Positions 25,005-36,900 of a stretch of 64,000 nucleotides of DNA are shown in pieces; position 1 is the first letter of the stretch; every line of letters starts with the position of its first letter. Location of the stretch: the NCBI GenBank assembly GCA_036365455.1, contig JAWQUS010000010.1, positions 11,974,501 to 12,038,500 of the forward strand, in the 5' to 3' direction. A program made the translations under genes and the position numbers. The notes beneath the pieces are model-generated. The model made no database searches. It saw only the letters and a list, made by a program, of their open reading frames with translations, and was not told where the DNA came from. Source of the stretch: Macrosoma leucophasiata. Lineage: Eukaryota > Arthropoda > Insecta > Lepidoptera > Hedylidae.

Positions 25005-25145
25005 TCGAGATCATTTGGGCAGAAGAGTTCTTGAGTGGCGATCCCGTCCCGGAAGACGAAGCGTAGGGAGGCCCCTTACGAGGTGGACCGTCGAACTAGT
25101 GACGGGCAATCCCTGGATGAGGAGGACCCAGGACAGTTCAGATAT
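25005..25145 (+). mobile_element. RTE 3' fragment
   Basis: Plus-strand translation RRVLEWRSRPGRRSVGRPLT followed by RWTVELVTG corresponds to the RKVLEWRPRIGKRSVGRPPA region near the C-terminus of the intact RTE protein. It is truncated at both ends and abuts half a MITE-1. Confidence 0.75.
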
Positions 25146-25184
25146 AGTATACAGGACAAGTATAGTATATGCTTGGTATTCTTA

Positions 25185-25228
25185 CCCCCTTATTCATAAA
25201 CGTACATTAGATACGTTTTAGCTATCGC
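25185..25228. mobile_element. MITE-1, one terminus only
   Basis: CCCCCTTATTCATAAACGTA and then TAGATACGTTTTAGCTAT, preceded by TTA; the other half is replaced by LINE-like sequence. Confidence 0.65.
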
Positions 25229-25660
25229 GAACGGGTGCTGTTAGTGGGGACTGGTCTGTTCTGGTTTGCAGGAGCTACATCTCATTTAGTAGATAGTAAT
25301 TTATTTGCATCTATGCTATGGGCGTTCACATTATTTGATTTTTCACGATAATCTGTACTAGATTTAAGCTCTCATTTTAATGAGCTCTTACTGAGTTTGT
25401 TGGGTAGCGGAGTTCTTCTCAGTACTCTTCGTTGGAACACTGCTAAGTGAATAACTTTGATCTTGACAAATAAGTTTTTCTTTTTCTTTATTTCTATATT
25501 ATGTTTTAACTAAGTAGTTTAAATTTTAATTTACTATTTTACTATATGTGATGGTTATTCACTATGTTTTTTATGATTTCTTGACGTTTTGTATCTGTAA
25601 AGATCTACTCGAAATAAAAATATTTTCTATTCTATTCTATTCAAAATAAACCCACACATA
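25229..25660 (+). mobile_element. LINE 3' UTR fragment
   Basis: GGGTGCTGTTAGTGGGGACT, GTTCTTCTCAGTACTCTTCG and a terminal ATTTTCTATTCTATTCTATT pattern typical of Jockey-like LINE tails. No reading frame remains. Confidence 0.5.
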
Positions 25661-26082
25661 TCAACTTCATCTAAGTATTACACACACAGACCGCACATAT
25701 CTACTTCATCTAAGTATTAAAACAATAATTTGATTTTAAATATTAGTGCTGTGAGCATAATTATAAAACAGATAACTTTTTACTATACATTCAGATGAAG
25801 GTAATTTGGCGGTCACGATTGTTTGGCAGACCGGGAGGGATATTTGTTTGTTTCCCTGGCAATATTGCTGTCCACGTGAGCCAAACGGCATCCGTATTAC
25901 CTTTACTTTGTCGACAGTTGGTCAGGATTAGAAAGCTGATTAGTTTTTATTCGGACTTAAAAGCTCATGCCAAATTACTAATTCATTTGGCAAGTCAAAA
26001 AGAATAACGATCACGTATCTCGTTAACTACTTCTATGTATTCATAAATAGGTAGGTATGTTTTTTATTTTTATACGAAAAAA

Positions 26083-26370
26083 ACCGGCCAAGTGAGAGTT
26101 AGTTGGACTCGCGTGCGCAGGGTTCCGTACATTACTTTTTTTTCATGTTATCTTTAATACCATAGGCTTATTATATAGTTTTTAGTTTTAAAGTGTACAC
26201 CCTACCAACCTACCTCCCTCTTCGACTATCTCTTAAAAGGCTAGGTTGTCTGGAAGAAATTGCTTTAAGCAATAAGACCGCCTAATTGTACTGTGTCCTT
26301 ATGTGTCAGTTGTTTCTGTTATTTATGTCTATTTGGTGTACAATAAAGAGTTACTTACTTACTTACTTCT
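26083..26370 (+). mobile_element. Composite repeat: CCGGCCAAGTG fragment plus LINE 3' end
   Basis: 26083-26140 is the CCGGCCAAGTG…GGGTTCCGTAC repeat. 26215-26370 holds GGTTGTCTGGAAGAAATTGC, AGCAATAAGACCGCC and TACAATAAAGAGTTACTTAC, a lepidopteran LINE 3' end with an (ACTT)n tail. A diverged copy of the latter is at 31185-31340. Confidence 0.6.
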
Positions 26371-27529
26371 CGCAGGATAACCTGTTATATATAGGTAAAT
26401 GACAATTTTTTGTACTTTTGAAAACTTAGACCCTTGACTGGCTATACATTCACTCAGTTAGATTTCGATGTAAATAATTTATTCTATTTATCAGGTTTGT
26501 ACAAACTTACGGTACTCACCTTATGGGGGGAGGGGGCGATTTATTACGTGAGGTGTATAGGGCGGGGGGATCGAACCGAATACCGGTCATCCGATCATCT
26601 CTTATCTTACTTTGGGTAGAGCGGGTCTCCGGAAAATGTACCTAATACATTTTTTTCGAGCTCAAAACACCAAGCCACCGGAGAATTGCAAAAATTGTGT
26701 TAGGAGTAAAATATATTCTATCCAGTTCCATTACAAAACTCGCCAAAACTTAGCCTTCATCCTGAGTAGTATTATAAAAAAATAATTTAAAAAATCAACG
26801 CGTTTAAAAAACCGTGAGATTGGGAATGGGAGAAGGGTTTAGAATCAAATCTCACATACCCATCCTTCCTGGGCCTAAAAATAACTAAAAAAAAATTAAA
26901 CTGGAATTAAAATTAACTAAAAATGGCCTGGCGTACCTAATTAGGCGTCCCCTGAAGTATATTTTAAGTCAAAGTTCATAACAGGTATTACCTTGTTTCC
27001 ATAAAGACGTCATCAAGATCATTTGATGTTGAAGATGCCTACGTACTGCGTGCAGCAATAATTGATTTCAAAACTGGTACGAAGAAAATTAAGTGGCTAC
27101 AAGCAATAGATATACCCTAGAAAGATATAAATTCTAGGCTAGGTGTACGTGAACGTGGCTGATAGTGAATGCAGCGAGGTAATGGATTGGGAGGCGATAA
27201 GTAAACCGGCTCGCTTGATTGATTGGTTCAATGGTTCAAAGTGTGGCCGCACTCCGCTGCATACATACAGCTTATTCCTACATACCTACTTATGTATTAC
27301 TTTTAGGTAGGTACATAATAGACACATAGATATTTTTATTTAAAATTGAAAATTGCCATGAGTGTATCATTTAACAACTAAGTACCTACCTAACTATGCC
27401 TAACATCTAATATAGGTATTACAAGACGAACGCTTCACGCAACTTTACGGATTTTCGGCGGACATTCACGTAACATAGGTCAACAAGCTACTTTTGAGAT
27501 TAATTACAATTCATACACTATCGAATCAC
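26371..27529. other. Intergenic sequence, no feature supported
   Basis: A short GC-rich patch (26525-26590) carries no convincing frame; the rest is AT-rich and unassigned. Confidence 0.4.
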
Positions 27530-27729
27530 TGATGGTAGAACTCTAAGGACGCAGCTTATGGGTATTACCTAATCCCTGATCGTCTTGCCACTAAATGGTT
27601 GTGTTCTGCGCTATCTCGTTCAGGTCAAATCAATGTTTATAGCAGAGATAATGTTCTCTTTGGCTTATAGGTTGTTTTCACTTACCATAAATGTGAACTG
27701 CATACCACTTCATGACATAAAAAAAATGT
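27530..27729 (+). mobile_element. SINE-A, diverged
   Basis: TGATGGTAGAACTCTAAGGA, TTGCCACTAAATGGTTGTGT, TATAGGTTGTTTTCACTTAC and TGACATAAAAAAAATG follow the family order with heavy divergence and a deletion in the middle. Confidence 0.65.
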
Positions 27730-27884
27730 ACACCAGTCAGAATGACGCTAGAGGTAAGTACATATCTTAAAAAAGAAATAACACCTCACCTGTCTCTGTG
27801 TCTAAGAGATAATAACCTTGGAAATAATAGGTATGCTTCGAAATAAAACAACACATATGTACTCAAACGTTAGTTTATAAACAT

Positions 27885-28145
27885 CGTATTAAAAATGACC
27901 AATAAAAACTGGTTGCCTGTAAAGTCGGTTTTACGGGCGAAGATTTTACGTGACAACGTCTTTTTCTCGGTAGAAAGGCATTCGCCGGTCCGGCAGGCCT
28001 CTCTCTCGTTCGGTGACTCATCGTTACGTTACCGGGCGTTACACTTTTTCATGAGTGACTCCGAGCCGCAACCTAATTTAAGACGTTGTCTCGTCAAAAA
28101 GCACGGACAAGTTAACATACAGAAAAATAGCACATAAACAAATAT
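27885..28145. repeat. GC-richer probable mobile-element fragment
   Basis: GGTTTTACGGGCGAAGATTT, CGCCGGTCCGGCAGGCCTCT and CCGGGCGTTACACTTTTTCA lie in an open 80-codon frame lacking protein-like features. GACAACGTCTTTTT near 27953 has a complement-like AAGACGTTGTCTC near 28081. Probably a transposon remnant. Confidence 0.35.
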
Positions 28146-28380
28146 AATTTATGGTGATAAGAATTCCTTCTCGACACAATAAAACATTACGCAAGTCGAG
28201 GCGCCCCATTATGTGGACGTAAAAGCAGACTCACTAATTGACTGTTTTGTCCTAAATATGCACTGGGTTATTTTCAGCCCTTGCCTCTCGGCCGTAGCAA
28301 CATTAAGCGACATATACATATAAGTTACATTCAATACATAATAATAGTAATTTGTTGTATGCTGAATATACTACTAAGTT

Positions 28381-28609
28381 AACTGGTGGTAGAGCTCCAG
28401 TGACGAAGCTCGCGGGCGTAGACCTAATATACTTGCCGCTAAATGGTAGTGTTCAGCAGTGCCGTGTACCGGTCAGATGGTAATGTACGGCCCTGTAATC
28501 TGCATTTTGACCTTGGTCTTTGTGTGGATGTCTATAGGCTGCAGTCATCACTTAATATCAATGTGAACTATATACTTGTGTATCACTTCCATTACATTAA
28601 AAAAATACA
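28381..28609 (+). mobile_element. SINE-A, short internal deletions
   Basis: ACTGGTGGTAGAGCTCCAGT through ACTTGCCGCTAAATGGTAGT, TGTACGGCCCTGTAATCTGC, GTCTATAGGCTGCAGTCATC and the A-tail at 28597-28607. Confidence 0.8.
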
Positions 28610-28861
28610 AGACATAATTGTCAATTATGATACTATCATTTATTTTTTATTCAAGTTTATTACGAATTTATACTAAATGCTATAAATAATAATTGGAAAA
28701 AAATAGAAAGTGCAATTAAAAGTTAAGTTTTCAGGTGTATATTTTACACTGCAATATTTTTCTTTACAGCGAGATATCAAAATAATTTTATTACAAAATC
28801 AGGATTTATTCGATGAAAGTACCATAATAGGTATTTTCCGACTTTAATCATATCCTATCCT

Positions 28862-29057
28862 ACAACTCCTTCACGCAAAAACTGCTGAACCGATTTTCAT
28901 GAAATTTGGCACACACATAGAGGGTAACTTGGATTAACACTCTATGTGTTAGTTTTTATCCTAAAAAAAATGTTCCTGCCATGATATGATTTCATGAATT
29001 TCCACAGGTTACGCGAAAAGCGACCTACACGCGGGCGGAGCCACGAGCAACAACTAG
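28862..29057 (+). repeat. Helitron-like fragment
   Basis: CAAAAACTGCTGAACCGATT, TTCATGAAATTTGGCACACA, then GCGGGCGGAGCCACGAGCAA and ending CAACTAG|T. Same family as 17945-18113. Confidence 0.55.
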
Positions 29058-29182
29058 TGTAATATATAAGTAGTCGAAGCGCATTATAAGAAAGTTTCGT
29101 GAAAGACAAACGAACAGCCCAATTCTCGTTCCATAGCAGGAATAGTATGGAAACATAATAACGTTTAAAGACTAGGAAATTG

Positions 29183-29290
29183 TAGATGAGGCACGGGAGG
29201 TGTATCTGGACCGGGATATCTGGCGCTCCACACTCTCTGCCTAGCCCGTTAGGGACCTGGCGTGAAGATACATACATACATACGAGGTAG
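29183..29290 (+). mobile_element. LINE-B 3' end fragment (plus orientation)
   Basis: GATGAGGCACGGGAGGTGTA, GACCGGGATATCTGGCGCTC and GGACCTGGCGTGAAGATACA, with a (CATA)n tail. It encodes the DEAREV…[11 protein letters not shown] end seen at 51400-51807. A more decayed plus copy lies at 40715-40812. Confidence 0.75.
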
Positions 29291-29463
29291 TTATCGTTAA
29301 GAAAGCGACTTAGACATTTATTTTTGCATTAAGGTTAACATCAAATACTTACAAGTAAAACTTATGTCGCAGTCATCTCAGCTCATACTTGCTGAAAATG
29401 AACGTCATCTTGTCGTTCTCGCAAAAGTTTTTCATAATATGGCCTCGTATACGTATTATGTGA

Positions 29464-29768
29464 AAATGTATGCCCATAGAGCAACACAGGCCACCGGCCG
29501 CGGCGGGCCGGAGGGGAGTAGCCATATGCAGGCTTTCGCCTCTGTAAAAGTACAAGCACAAGTGTGCCTGTGCCTTTCGCCTAGATGTTTAAATGTGTGC
29601 GTGAAATTGTTTATCTGTTGAAGACGTGAGTTTCGTAGTAATAGAAGATTTTTGTAGTGTGTGTGTGTCACACGTATTTTCCCTTCGCAAAAAATCACAG
29701 ACTGTTTTGCATCGGTAATTAACGCTATGGCTACTCCACTCCGGTCCGTGTTGCTCTACATATGTGTA
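29464..29768. repeat. Inverted repeat pair around a SINE-like or simple region
   Basis: AGAGCAACACAGGCCACCGG with GGAGTAGCCATATG (29479-29527) is complemented by ATGGCTACTCCACTCCGGTC and GTGTTGCTCTACATAT (29725-29763). The left arm has an extra CGGCCGCGGCGGG insert. A foldback transposon is likely. Confidence 0.5.
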
Positions 29769-30098
29769 TGCCAGACTTGCCTTTTCTGCAGTAGGGGTTG
29801 GAGAAATCATTGCCGACAAGTGAAAGTGTTGTGAATTTAACTTTTCGCAATTACTCATTTATGAGTGAATTTTAAGATAAATATGAAAAGAACGACCCCA
29901 AAACACGGTTGTAATTAAAGAAAAAAAAAAGTATTTTGGGGCCCTTTCTTTCCATTTTTATTCAATTTTTTTTTTTGGAACCCAATAATTCTGATCACTA
30001 TTTGGCGGCAGATAGAGGTAATGCGGTGGTGCCTATGCCCGCGAGCTCCGTCGCTAGAGCTCTACCACCAATGAAATGATTAAATGCAAATTCTTAAG

Positions 30099-30212
30099 CT
30101 AATGTCGCAGTTCATCGTCAGTCTCCACGGCCTCGCAGCTCGACAGCTGGAGGAGGAGTCGGGGCAGCTGACGACGAGGGACAGGTCGTCTTAGGAGGCA
30201 GGCGGCGCGTCG
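30099..30212 (-). pseudogene. Duplicated, broken copy of POPDC gene A terminal exon
   Basis: On the minus strand this repeats the last ~35 codons of the real terminal exon, including the exact final [15 protein letters not shown] coding stretch. It has an in-frame TAA where the true exon has a Ser codon, and small indels in the Cys/Ser region. It belongs to a 345-bp tandem duplication. Confidence 0.8.
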
Positions 30213-30434
30213 TATATGTGTCTATAGCTCATCAACTTATGTAGTTTAGCATTACCGTGTTACCTTTTGATTAGAAAAGTATTGAGCCCTTTCTTTCCAT
30301 TTTTATTCAAAGATTTTTTTTGGAACACAATAGTGCTGATCACTACCATTTGGCGGCAGATATAGGTAATAGGTAATTCGGTGGTGCCTACGCCCGCGAA
30401 CTCCGTCACTAGAGCTCTACCACCAGTAAAAAGT

Positions 30435-30715
30435 TTTTTTTTATGTAATGGAAGTGGCAAACAAGCATGCAGTTCACATTGATGTTAAGTGATACTGAAG
30501 CCTATAGACACCCACAAAAAGACCAAGATCAAAATGCAGATGTGTTACCACTCCTGAGGCCTAAGGTGTTATGCCTCTGTGCCGGAAATAACAGGGCCGT
30601 ACGTTACCACCTGACCGGAACACGATAGTGCTGAACACAACCATTAAGCGGCAAGTATATTAAGTAATGCGGTGGTGCCTACGCCCGCGAGCTCCGTCAC
30701 TGGAGCTCTACCACC
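30435..30715 (-). mobile_element. SINE-A, near full length, inside duplicated gene A 3' region
   Basis: A complete minus-orientation copy from TGGTGGTAGAGCTCCAGTGA at 30715 down to an A-tail (T-run at 30437 on the plus strand). Its 5' end is about 40 bp from the gene A stop codon. Confidence 0.82.
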
Positions 30716-30755
30716 AATAAATATAATAATATGATATTAAATGCAAATTCGTAAG

Positions 30756-30967
30756 CTAATGTCGCAGTTCATCGTCAGTCTCCACGGCCTCGCAGCTGTG
30801 GTACTTGGAGGAGGTGTCGGGGCAGCTGTCGGCGAGGGACAGGTCGTCGGAGGAGGCGGCCGGCGCCTCGTGCTCGGCCAACGGGATCAACTCCTCGTCC
30901 GCCTCGGTGTACGGTATGCCGTTACGTTTGGCCATAGCCGCGTGACCAGTTCCGCGCGTCCAGCAAT
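30756..30967 (-). CDS. bves: POPDC gene A exon 8 (terminal coding exon)
   Basis: After the CCACAG acceptor the exon completes an Asn codon and reads [20 protein letters not shown], then an acidic Ser-rich tail ([20 protein letters not shown]…) to a TAG at 30756-30758. The phase matches exon 7. A decayed duplicate of its 3' half lies at 30099-30212. AATAAA on the minus strand at 30302-30307 is a candidate poly(A) signal, which would place a SINE in the 3' UTR. Confidence 0.82.
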
Positions 30968-33900
30968 CTGTGGATTTATTATTATGTTACTAATGGCCGA
31001 ATACTCAAACGTAACTCAATTTTAAGCAACCCTCAAATGAGCGCTTTCTCCATCGTTTGAACGTGTTTTATAAAGACAGAAGACTTTAAAGTCCCACTTA
31101 GATCTAAGTGATGGTTAGTTAAGCACCAATACTACCTGCAGCGTGTTACGTTTGATACATTTAAATACAGATTTACAAGCATTAACACGATGAAGACCAG
31201 ATTGTCTGGAAGAATATTACCAAATAAGATCACCACATTGTACTGTACTTTTTTCTGTTTCTTCGATTATTTTCTATCAAATTATTATGACATGTTACCT
31301 ATTTTAAGCGTGCAATAAAGAGTTATCTTCTCACTTAAAGTTGGAAAATATTGTGAGGAGCTTTATTGCCTTTTTATTAACTACCAGATCAACTCTTCTC
31401 AAAAGAAACTTGATCGAGATGGCAAATCTCAAAATATTATTTCGAACCAAAAGTTACACAGGCGGATTTAATGCAGTAAGTATTATGAGTAGGGTAGTTT
31501 TTAAATTACGATAAGCAATTTATAAAATTCCCCTTAATTTTCCCAATAATAGGTACACTAATCAAGTCGTCCGTCAAGCGATTATTAATGGATTTATCGA
31601 GTTGAAATTCATTCAAGGCAGTAAATAGCCAACTCATTTACCATCTAAGTTATAAATTGATGTTATTGTAATATACGTATATATTAAAATTAACAAAAAT
31701 GGAAAGTTATTATAAACTTTTGTTAACTTTGCTTTCTTTTTTTTGTTAATTTTAATATTTATGACAGGGTAGAAACATATTGGTAAAGATTGAAGAAAAA
31801 GAAAAAAGAAATCATTTAAAAATTGTCACCGAAATTATCAATTATCCGATGAACTGAGAACCTCATTATTAATACCGGAAATGTTGGATAAACTTCATTT
31901 TAAGAGCGTTTATTATATAGTCCAAGATCCCAGACCGATAAGACACAACTTATTTTCTAAAGCATAGAACTTTCGGTTCTAAGTAGTCTCTCGTGTACTT
32001 TTAAATACCTGTACGCTTGTGGAGTTGGCTCGGTGACACCTGCGCAGGTACCAGGTGAGAAAGGTAACTAAAAATCAGAGTTACTTAAGTCAAATTTAAA
32101 TGACTGATTTTTATATATATTTTGTAGAATATTACTCTGAAGTAATATCAAAAAAGTCAGACGCTTTCCATGCGCCAGAACTTTTGTCAGACGCTTTAAA
32201 GCTCTACAAAAAATAAATGAACTTAATTTATTTTTAAATGTCTGATTTTTATATATGTTATTCAAATAAATATTACAAAGTTATATTTAATCAGTCAGAC
32301 AAATTGTAATGACCAAACATCCCCTAAACACAAAAATTACTCAACTATGAGTATGAGCGCGAGAGCACTATGCGCATGCGCCTCAGAGTAAAATACCTTA
32401 ATATTTGAAAAATACTTACTGCTTTCAATTTCATATTTATAAAATGGATGTTTTTGAGTTCTTTTAAGAAATCAGACGGTCTAATTTGATCGGGAGCAGC
32501 AATATTAAAATCCAGTTGTGTAGATTCTTGGCGGAGAGATCTTTCGTAATCTTTAATCGAAGGAGAGAAGTATTGATCAATAATAACGTCGTATCTTGTC
32601 GCTTTGAGTTGTATTACCATTAGCAGCATTTTTTTTTAAATAGTTTTCGGGACATTTTTCATAGTATGTAGTAAAAAAAAAACATCAATCAATAAAATAT
32701 CTGTTCGATCAGGTGGATTGTGCTCTAAACTTTTTTCTAAGGACTTCATTAAGGTTGATTTCTGAGTTTTACAAATGGCTCCATCAATATGGCACATGGA
32801 TAATGGCACTGGAGTAATAGAATAGGATAGAATTTTGGCCATATCTACTTTATGATCTATAGATATGCCAAGTACACGCCCAAAAAAATCTCTTTGAATC
32901 CGTACTTCTTGCACTTTACTACCTACTTTCGTTTTCTTTTTTTTTTAATAATCCAGTGTAAAGTTTTCCAGTGGTGTTTTTTTTATACTTTTTTCAAACC
33001 TGCTTATATCCAATTCACACTCTGAGATGAACATTTGACGTTTAGCGTCACCTATTTATTTGAATAACATATATAATAATCAGACATTTAAAAATAAATT
33101 AAGTTCATTTATTTTTTGTAGAGCTTTAAAGCGTCTGACAAAAGTTCTGGCGCATGGAAAACGTCTGACTTTTTTGATATTACTTCAGAGTAATATTCTA
33201 CAAAATATGTATAAAAATCAGTCATTTAAATTTGACTTAAGTAACTCTGATTTTTAGTTACCTTTCTCACCTGGTACCTGCGCAGGTGTCACCGAGCCAA
33301 CTCCACAAGCGTACAGGTATTAAAAAGTACACGAGAGACTACTTAGAACCGAAAGTTCTATGCTTTAGAAAATAAGTTGTGTCTTATCGCTCTGGGATCT
33401 TACTCTAATAAGGCAGTTAATGTCAACTTTGTGAAAACCTAACAAATGATCTAGTCGATCACGATTGTACATATTAAAATTCGCCCAACACTGCATTCGG
33501 GTAACGTTTGTTTAAATCCGTGAACTCACTTGGTCGCTTCTCTGGCGGCACCGGTTGGACAGTGGTGGGGGGCGGCGGTTTCGCTGCCCTCAATCTTCTG
33601 GGGCTGCGAGCGAGCGCGTGGGATATGCTCGGCAGGCGGATGTCGAGGTGCGAGCCGCGTTCCGTCACGATCTTGTTATTCATGGCGTACAGCTTAGTGG
33701 TGATGTCGCGGGCTATGAGAGTGGTCACGACGCACGCGAGGTACGGTTCCTTCACGAACAGATACTCTAGGGAACTCCGCTGCCAGTATACGTAGCGGCA
33801 CGACGATGCAGCAACGATCGATACCTGAGACCCGGGAATTATTACATTGGTGGATAGAAAATTGACATAAAAATCACACACATGAGGTTAACATTATTTA

Positions 33901-36900
33901 CTTTACCTACTTGTGAGGCGATACTGAAATAGTTTTGTTACATAGTTTGGCTTAAGAAATAGAGCAATCTTGAATTTGTCGTCAATTAGTATTCTAAACA
34001 TGTTTAGAAAGATGATTTGCCCAGCTAGTTATGATATGGTGCTGAGTGACGTAATCGAAAACTAAATAAAACGCTTTACTGCACACCGCTGGTCTGACTC
34101 CTGTCACATAATATTAGACACGGCACTGACCTGCTTTTTAAATCCGCCCTTATACATCAAGCTTTACGATTACCGCTATTTGAATGTAAGACGCCACCGA
34201 AGTCTTAATGCATTTTTTATGTGATAAAAGTGGCGAACAAGCTTGCATTTTACATAGATGGTAAGTGCAAATGCTTTGCTACTGCTGAAGAGAATAATGC
34301 TTGAAGCCTAAAATTCGTTAATTTTATATGGTTGATAGTTAAAATAAAAAAAAAACACATGAAGAATAATAAAGTAGCTGCTACGGATGGTTCTCCGTTA
34401 GAACGACACAATGCCTTCACAGCTTAAAAAATAAACGACAGATGTGCCCGCTTTACATTGGGTCATTCATAGTCAGCATTCGGTTGTGACAAATTGAGGG
34501 AACAACTATTTCTTTTGAAATGTGTCAACAATGCAATCATAAAATCTGAACAAAATTCACTTTCAAATGACTATTACAGTATCCAATAAGAAATATTGCA
34601 CATCGACCTTAGGAAAGAACTTTGGCTTATTTGTACAGCGTTATCTCTTTCACACCTTACCTATGTAACGTTTGTCGACCATTATGCATCGAGTTTTGAA
34701 CAATATCGCACTATCAGTGCTTACGTAGGCAGTGTGAAGCAGAGATAACGCTCTATGAAGTCGAAATTTACCGAAGTCTCTTTCGTAGGCTCAACGTGCA
34801 ATATTTCTAGCTGGGTACTGTACTGTACCTATGTACGAGTACTTCATTTTAGTCTTCTGTTACCAATGATAAAGAATTACTGACGTAGAGTCTCGGAAGT
34901 GCGTTTGAATATCAAGAAGAGCTTGTGTAGGTTAGGATCCGTCTGGAGAATCATTTCGTTCATCCAGATATGCAAACCTAATTTTTACGCATATTTATAA
35001 TCTAGAGAATAATTATCCACTAGGTTGCCTGTGAACAAATGGCCGCAAGTATTGTTTACAATTTTTTTGGGGAAAGAGTTTTTTTTACTTGTTCTTTCAA
35101 TAAAGTATCGTCTACTTCACGGCAATATGTATAAAAACTCTGAAATATCACGAATGCCGTTGCACACTTGGCCGCCCCTACATATTTTCATTCCACCCCA
35201 ACAACTTTTTACGTCCTTAACGTACATGTACTATTTCATTTTATTTTAGCATTACCGACGCCTAGAGTCCAAACGTCGAGCGTCTCGACGTGGACCGTCT
35301 CGACGCCCACCGTCCTGACGCCCAGCGTCCAGACGCCCAGCTTTTCGACGCCCAGCGTCCCGACGCCGAGCGTCCCGACGCCGAGCGTTCTAACGCCGAG
35401 CGTCCCGACGCCGAGCGTCCCGACGCCGAGCGTCCCGACGCCGAGCGTCCCGACGCCGAGCGTCCCGACGCCGAGCGTCCCGACGCCGAGCGTCCCGACG
35501 CCGAGCGTCCCGACGCCGAGCGTCCCGACGCCGAGCGTCCCGACGCCGAGCGTCCTGACGCCCAGCTTCCTGACGCCCAGCGTCCCGACGCCCAGCGCCA
35601 GCGTCCCTACGTCGAGTGTCTCGACGCCAAGCGTCCGCCCCCCCACCGTCCGACGCCTAGCGTACTTACCCCAAAAGTTTCGACGCCTAAAGTCCCAACG
35701 TCGAGCGTATCGACGTGGAGCGTCTTGACGCCCACCGTCCCGGCGCCCAGAGTCCCGACGCCCAGCCTCCCGACGCCCAGCCTCCCGACGCCTAGCCTTC
35801 CGACGCCCTGCGTCCTGACGCCCAGCGTCCCGACGCCCAGCGTCCCGTGGCCCAGCGTCGCGACGTCGAGTGTCTCGACGCCAAGCGTCCGCCCCCTCAC
35901 CGTCCGACGCCTAGCGTACTTACGCCAAAAGTTCCGACGCCTAGAGTCCCAACGTCGAGCGTCTCGACGCCCACCGTCCCGGCGTCCAGTGTCCCGACGC
36001 CCAGCGTCCCGATGCCTAGCGTCCCGACGCCCAGCGTCCCGACGCCCAGCGTCCCGACGACCAGCGTCCCGGCGCCCAGCGTCGCGACGTCGAGCGTCTC
36101 GACGTCCAGCCTCAAGACGCCCAGCGTCCCGACGCCCAGCATCCCGGCGCCCAGCGTCGCGACGTCACCGTCCCGACGCCCAGCCTCCCGACGCTCAGCC
36201 TTCCGACGCCCAGCCTCCCGACGCCCAGCCTTCCGACGCCCAGCATCCCGACGCACAGAGTCCCGACGCCCAGCGTTCAGACACCCAGCATCCCGACGTC
36301 CAGCGTCAAGACGCCCAGCGTCCCGACGCCAAGCATTCCGGCGCCCAGCGTCCCGACGCCCAGCGTTCCGACGCCCAGCCTCCCGACGCCCAGCCTTCCG
36401 ACGCCCAGCATCCCGACGCCCAGCGTCCCGACGCCCAGCTTTCCGACGCCCAGCGTCCCGACGCCCAGCGTCCCGACGCCCAACGTCCCGACACCCAGCC
36501 TTCCGACGCCCAGCGTCCCGACGCCCAGCGTCCAGACACCCAGCATCCCGACGTCCAGCGTCAAGACGCCCAGAAACCCGACGCCTAGCATCCTGACGTC
36601 CAGCGTCCCGACGCCTTTCGTCCCGACGCCCAGCGTCTCGATGCCAAGCGTCCGCCCCCCCCCCACCGTCCTACGCCTAGCGTACTTACGCCAAAAGTTC
36701 CGACGTCCAGGGTCCCGACGCCCAGCGTCCCTACGCCCAGCGTCCCGACGCCCAGCATCCCGACGCCCAGCGTCCCGACGCCCAGCGTTTCGACACCCAG
36801 AATCCCGACGCCCAGCGTCCCGACGCACAGCGTCCCGACGCCCGGCGTCCCGACGCCCAGCGTCCCGACGCCCAGCGTCCCAACGTCAAGCGTCCCGACG

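Larger units (their letters stand above)
29941..30755. repeat. 345-bp tandem duplication covering 3' UTR and exon 8 end of gene A
   Basis: Two units start with the same CCCTTTCTTTCC stretch, at 29942 and 30287, followed by a T-rich run, the 5' end of a SINE-A copy (minus) ending ACCACCA, an AAATGCAAATTC block and the gene A stop region. In the second unit a further full-length SINE-A (30435-30715) separates the SINE remnant from the exon. The second unit holds the working exon; the first is decayed. Confidence 0.75.

Noticed and set aside
32068..33257. Two near-identical 65-codon frames on opposite strands
   Set aside because: They are mirror shadows of the long inverted repeats, not genes.
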